A DNA stretch of 6,703 nucleotides from an uncultured Clostridia bacterium (GTDB lineage Bacteria > Bacillota > Clostridia > TANB77 > CAG-508): NCBI GenBank assembly GCA_944386335.1, contig CALXAQ010000110.1:1-6703 (forward strand), written 5' to 3'. The position numbers and the translations under genes are program-made. The notes under the pieces are model-generated. The model had not been told where the DNA came from and did no database searches. It saw only the letters and a program-made list of their open reading frames with translations. This document shows, one piece after another, positions 5,734-6,703 of this stretch (the first letter of the stretch is position 1; every line of letters begins with the position of its first letter).

Positions 5734-5770
5734 AAAAAATGTTCCACTTATCCCTGATGTTTCTGGGACA
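5734..5770 (-). terminator. Weak rho-independent terminator of the upstream surface-protein gene
   Basis: Two nt after the TAA of the upstream gene, TGTCCCA (5770-5764) pairs with TGGAACA (5746-5740) through six of seven positions (one C-A mismatch), with a 17-nt loop. The 3' arm is followed directly by T6 (5739-5734). The layout is that of an intrinsic terminator but the stem is short. An alternative 6-bp stem, TGTCCC with GGGATA, is also possible. Some read-through into the operon promoter region is plausible. Confidence 0.42.
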
Positions 5771-5772
5771 CA

Positions 5773-6703
5773 TTATTTTAATTGCCATTTTAATATAGGA
5801 TAACCATTATTTATGTTAGTTGCGTCTGTTGTATAGTAAGTTTGCCCTAATATTTGTGCAAATGTACTGGTCTTCATAGTACTCTCTGTTTGGGCTGTTG
5901 TTCCGCTCAAACTAACAGTAGAGTTAAGTGTATTTAAATAATGTGAATTAATAATCGTATTTTTTCCTGCAACTGAACTTGCCACAATAGCTCCATCTTT
6001 TTTGTTACCTACTACTATACTACTTTCCATATTTCCAATACTATAACAATTAATTTCTTGTGATACATATGCTGTATTTCCAGAAACTGCCGAAATTCCT
6101 CCTATTAATTCTGTATTATATCCTTTGGCTATTAAATTACCTGTATTATAACAATTAGCAATTATGTTCATATTTCCATTGCAAATTCCAGATACATAAG
6201 TTCCCATTAATCCGTTCATACCTTCTTTGTTTTCTGTAAGTGATTCTCCTTCTATATTGGCTTTATTGGCAGAATTTTGTATATACCCAAAATTACTACC
6301 ACTACATATTCCAGACGCATGTGTTCTTACAATTCTTGTATTAATAGGAATATTTTCCAAAACTGGCATATATCCTTTAATATTTCCCGATATTTCTACA
6401 TTAGATATTGTACCAGAATTATAGTAACATATAGCACTTGTATGGCTCTCACAAACATACTTTCCTAATTCTTCATTATAGATTAACTGACTATAATTAT
6501 TTTCTATATAACAATTTTCTAACTTTAAATTTTTTACTTCTGCTGTTTCTGCTAAATTCGAAAAAAGTGATAAATTAGCATATTGATCTGACTTCATATA
6601 TAAATTTTTAATACTATGATAATTTCCATCGAAAGTTCCTGCAAATGTTGTCATAGGTATCCATTGGTCACTTTCTGAACCATTTAAATCAATATCATTC
6701 ATT
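5773..6703 (-). CDS. C-terminal part of a GLUG-type beta-helix surface/secreted protein (partial)
   Basis: The visible 309 residues are the end of a larger protein whose N-terminus, including any signal peptide, lies outside the window. The ATG at 6702 is probably internal, because the text MNDIDLNG...WIPM...FAGTFDGNYHSIKNL (residues 1-34) is the usual mid-protein unit of GLUG/beta-helix proteins. Repeats follow with SAIC, SGIC and SGIC cores whose cysteines (92, 133, 174) are exactly 41 residues apart, then GGIS at 201-204. NCY turns occur at 63-65, 183-185 and 218-220, typically followed by N-x-GN. The chain is Asn/Ser/Thr/Gly-rich with no membrane helix. It ends in GYPILKWQLK, an ending I associate with clostridial repeat proteins of this type. 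No LPXTG-type sorting signal or choline-binding repeat is visible at the C-terminus, so attachment, if any, is elsewhere. A role in adhesion or surface structure is inferred from family. It is separated from the operon by its own terminator-like hairpin and the operon promoter. Confidence 0.75.
   Translation of the reverse strand, partial: MNDIDLNGSESDQWIPMTTFAGTFDGNYHSIKNLYMKSDQYANLSLFSNLAETAEVKNLKLENCYIENNYSQLIYNEELGKYVCESHTSAICYYNSGTISNVEISGNIKGYMPVLENIPINTRIVRTHASGICSGSNFGYIQNSANKANIEGESLTENKEGMNGLMGTYVSGICNGNMNIIANCYNTGNLIAKGYNTELIGGISAVSGNTAYVSQEINCYSIGNMESSIVVGNKKDGAIVASSVAGKNTIINSHYLNTLNSTVSLSGTTAQTESTMKTSTFAQILGQTYYTTDATNINNGYPILKWQLK

Noticed and set aside
1..6703. CRISPR arrays, tRNA or rRNA genes, insertion sequences and phage genes.
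   Set aside because: No regularly spaced repeats, RNA gene cores, transposase motifs or terminal inverted repeats were seen. The window is a core operon plus one surface-protein gene end.

Overview
The window is strongly AT-rich and every supported gene lies on the minus strand. It holds most of a conserved translation/transcription operon of a low-GC Gram-positive bacterium (Bacillota). An anaerobic, gut-type Clostridia member is likely. This assignment rests on the gene order rimP-nusA-ylxR-ylxQ-infB-rbfA, a short NusA without the C-terminal acidic repeats of Proteobacteria, strong AGGAGG-type ribosome binding sites, frequent TTG/GTG starts, and a neighbouring GLUG-type surface protein. Lineage below phylum is inference.

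Reading along the minus strand from high to low coordinates, the window opens with the C-terminal 309 residues of a repetitive, probably secreted beta-helix protein (end 5773). A weak terminator-like hairpin with a U6 tract follows (5734-5770). Next come a run of helically phased A-tracts (5679-5720) and a clear sigma-A-type promoter (-35 at 5670-5675, -10 at 5648-5653). A short leader with a 9-bp hairpin leads to rimP (GTG start, 5564). The operon continues with nusA, ylxR, ylxQ and infB, and ends at the window edge inside rbfA. rimP-nusA is spaced by 18 nt and nusA-ylxR by 47 nt. ylxR/ylxQ overlap by 14 nt, and ylxQ/infB by 8 nt if infB starts at its TTG. Between infB and rbfA, where Bacillus carries ylxP (DUF503), there is a small unrecognised ORF of 55-58 codons encoding a very highly charged protein.

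The products act around ribosome assembly and translation initiation. RimP and RbfA mature the 30S subunit. IF2 brings initiator tRNA and promotes subunit joining. NusA is a transcription elongation/termination factor. YlxR and YlxQ are small RNA-binding accessory proteins. Three consecutive genes (ylxR, ylxQ, infB) start at TTG, each with its own Shine-Dalgarno sequence. IF2 carries an unusually long disordered N-terminal region, including an Asn/Arg-rich prion-like stretch and a poly-A tract that forms a dnaX-like slippery heptamer.

I did not find a convincing novel system. The observations most worth checking are the small ORF before rbfA, the possible frameshift site in infB, the hairpin over the infB stop codon, and the curved-DNA promoter region.
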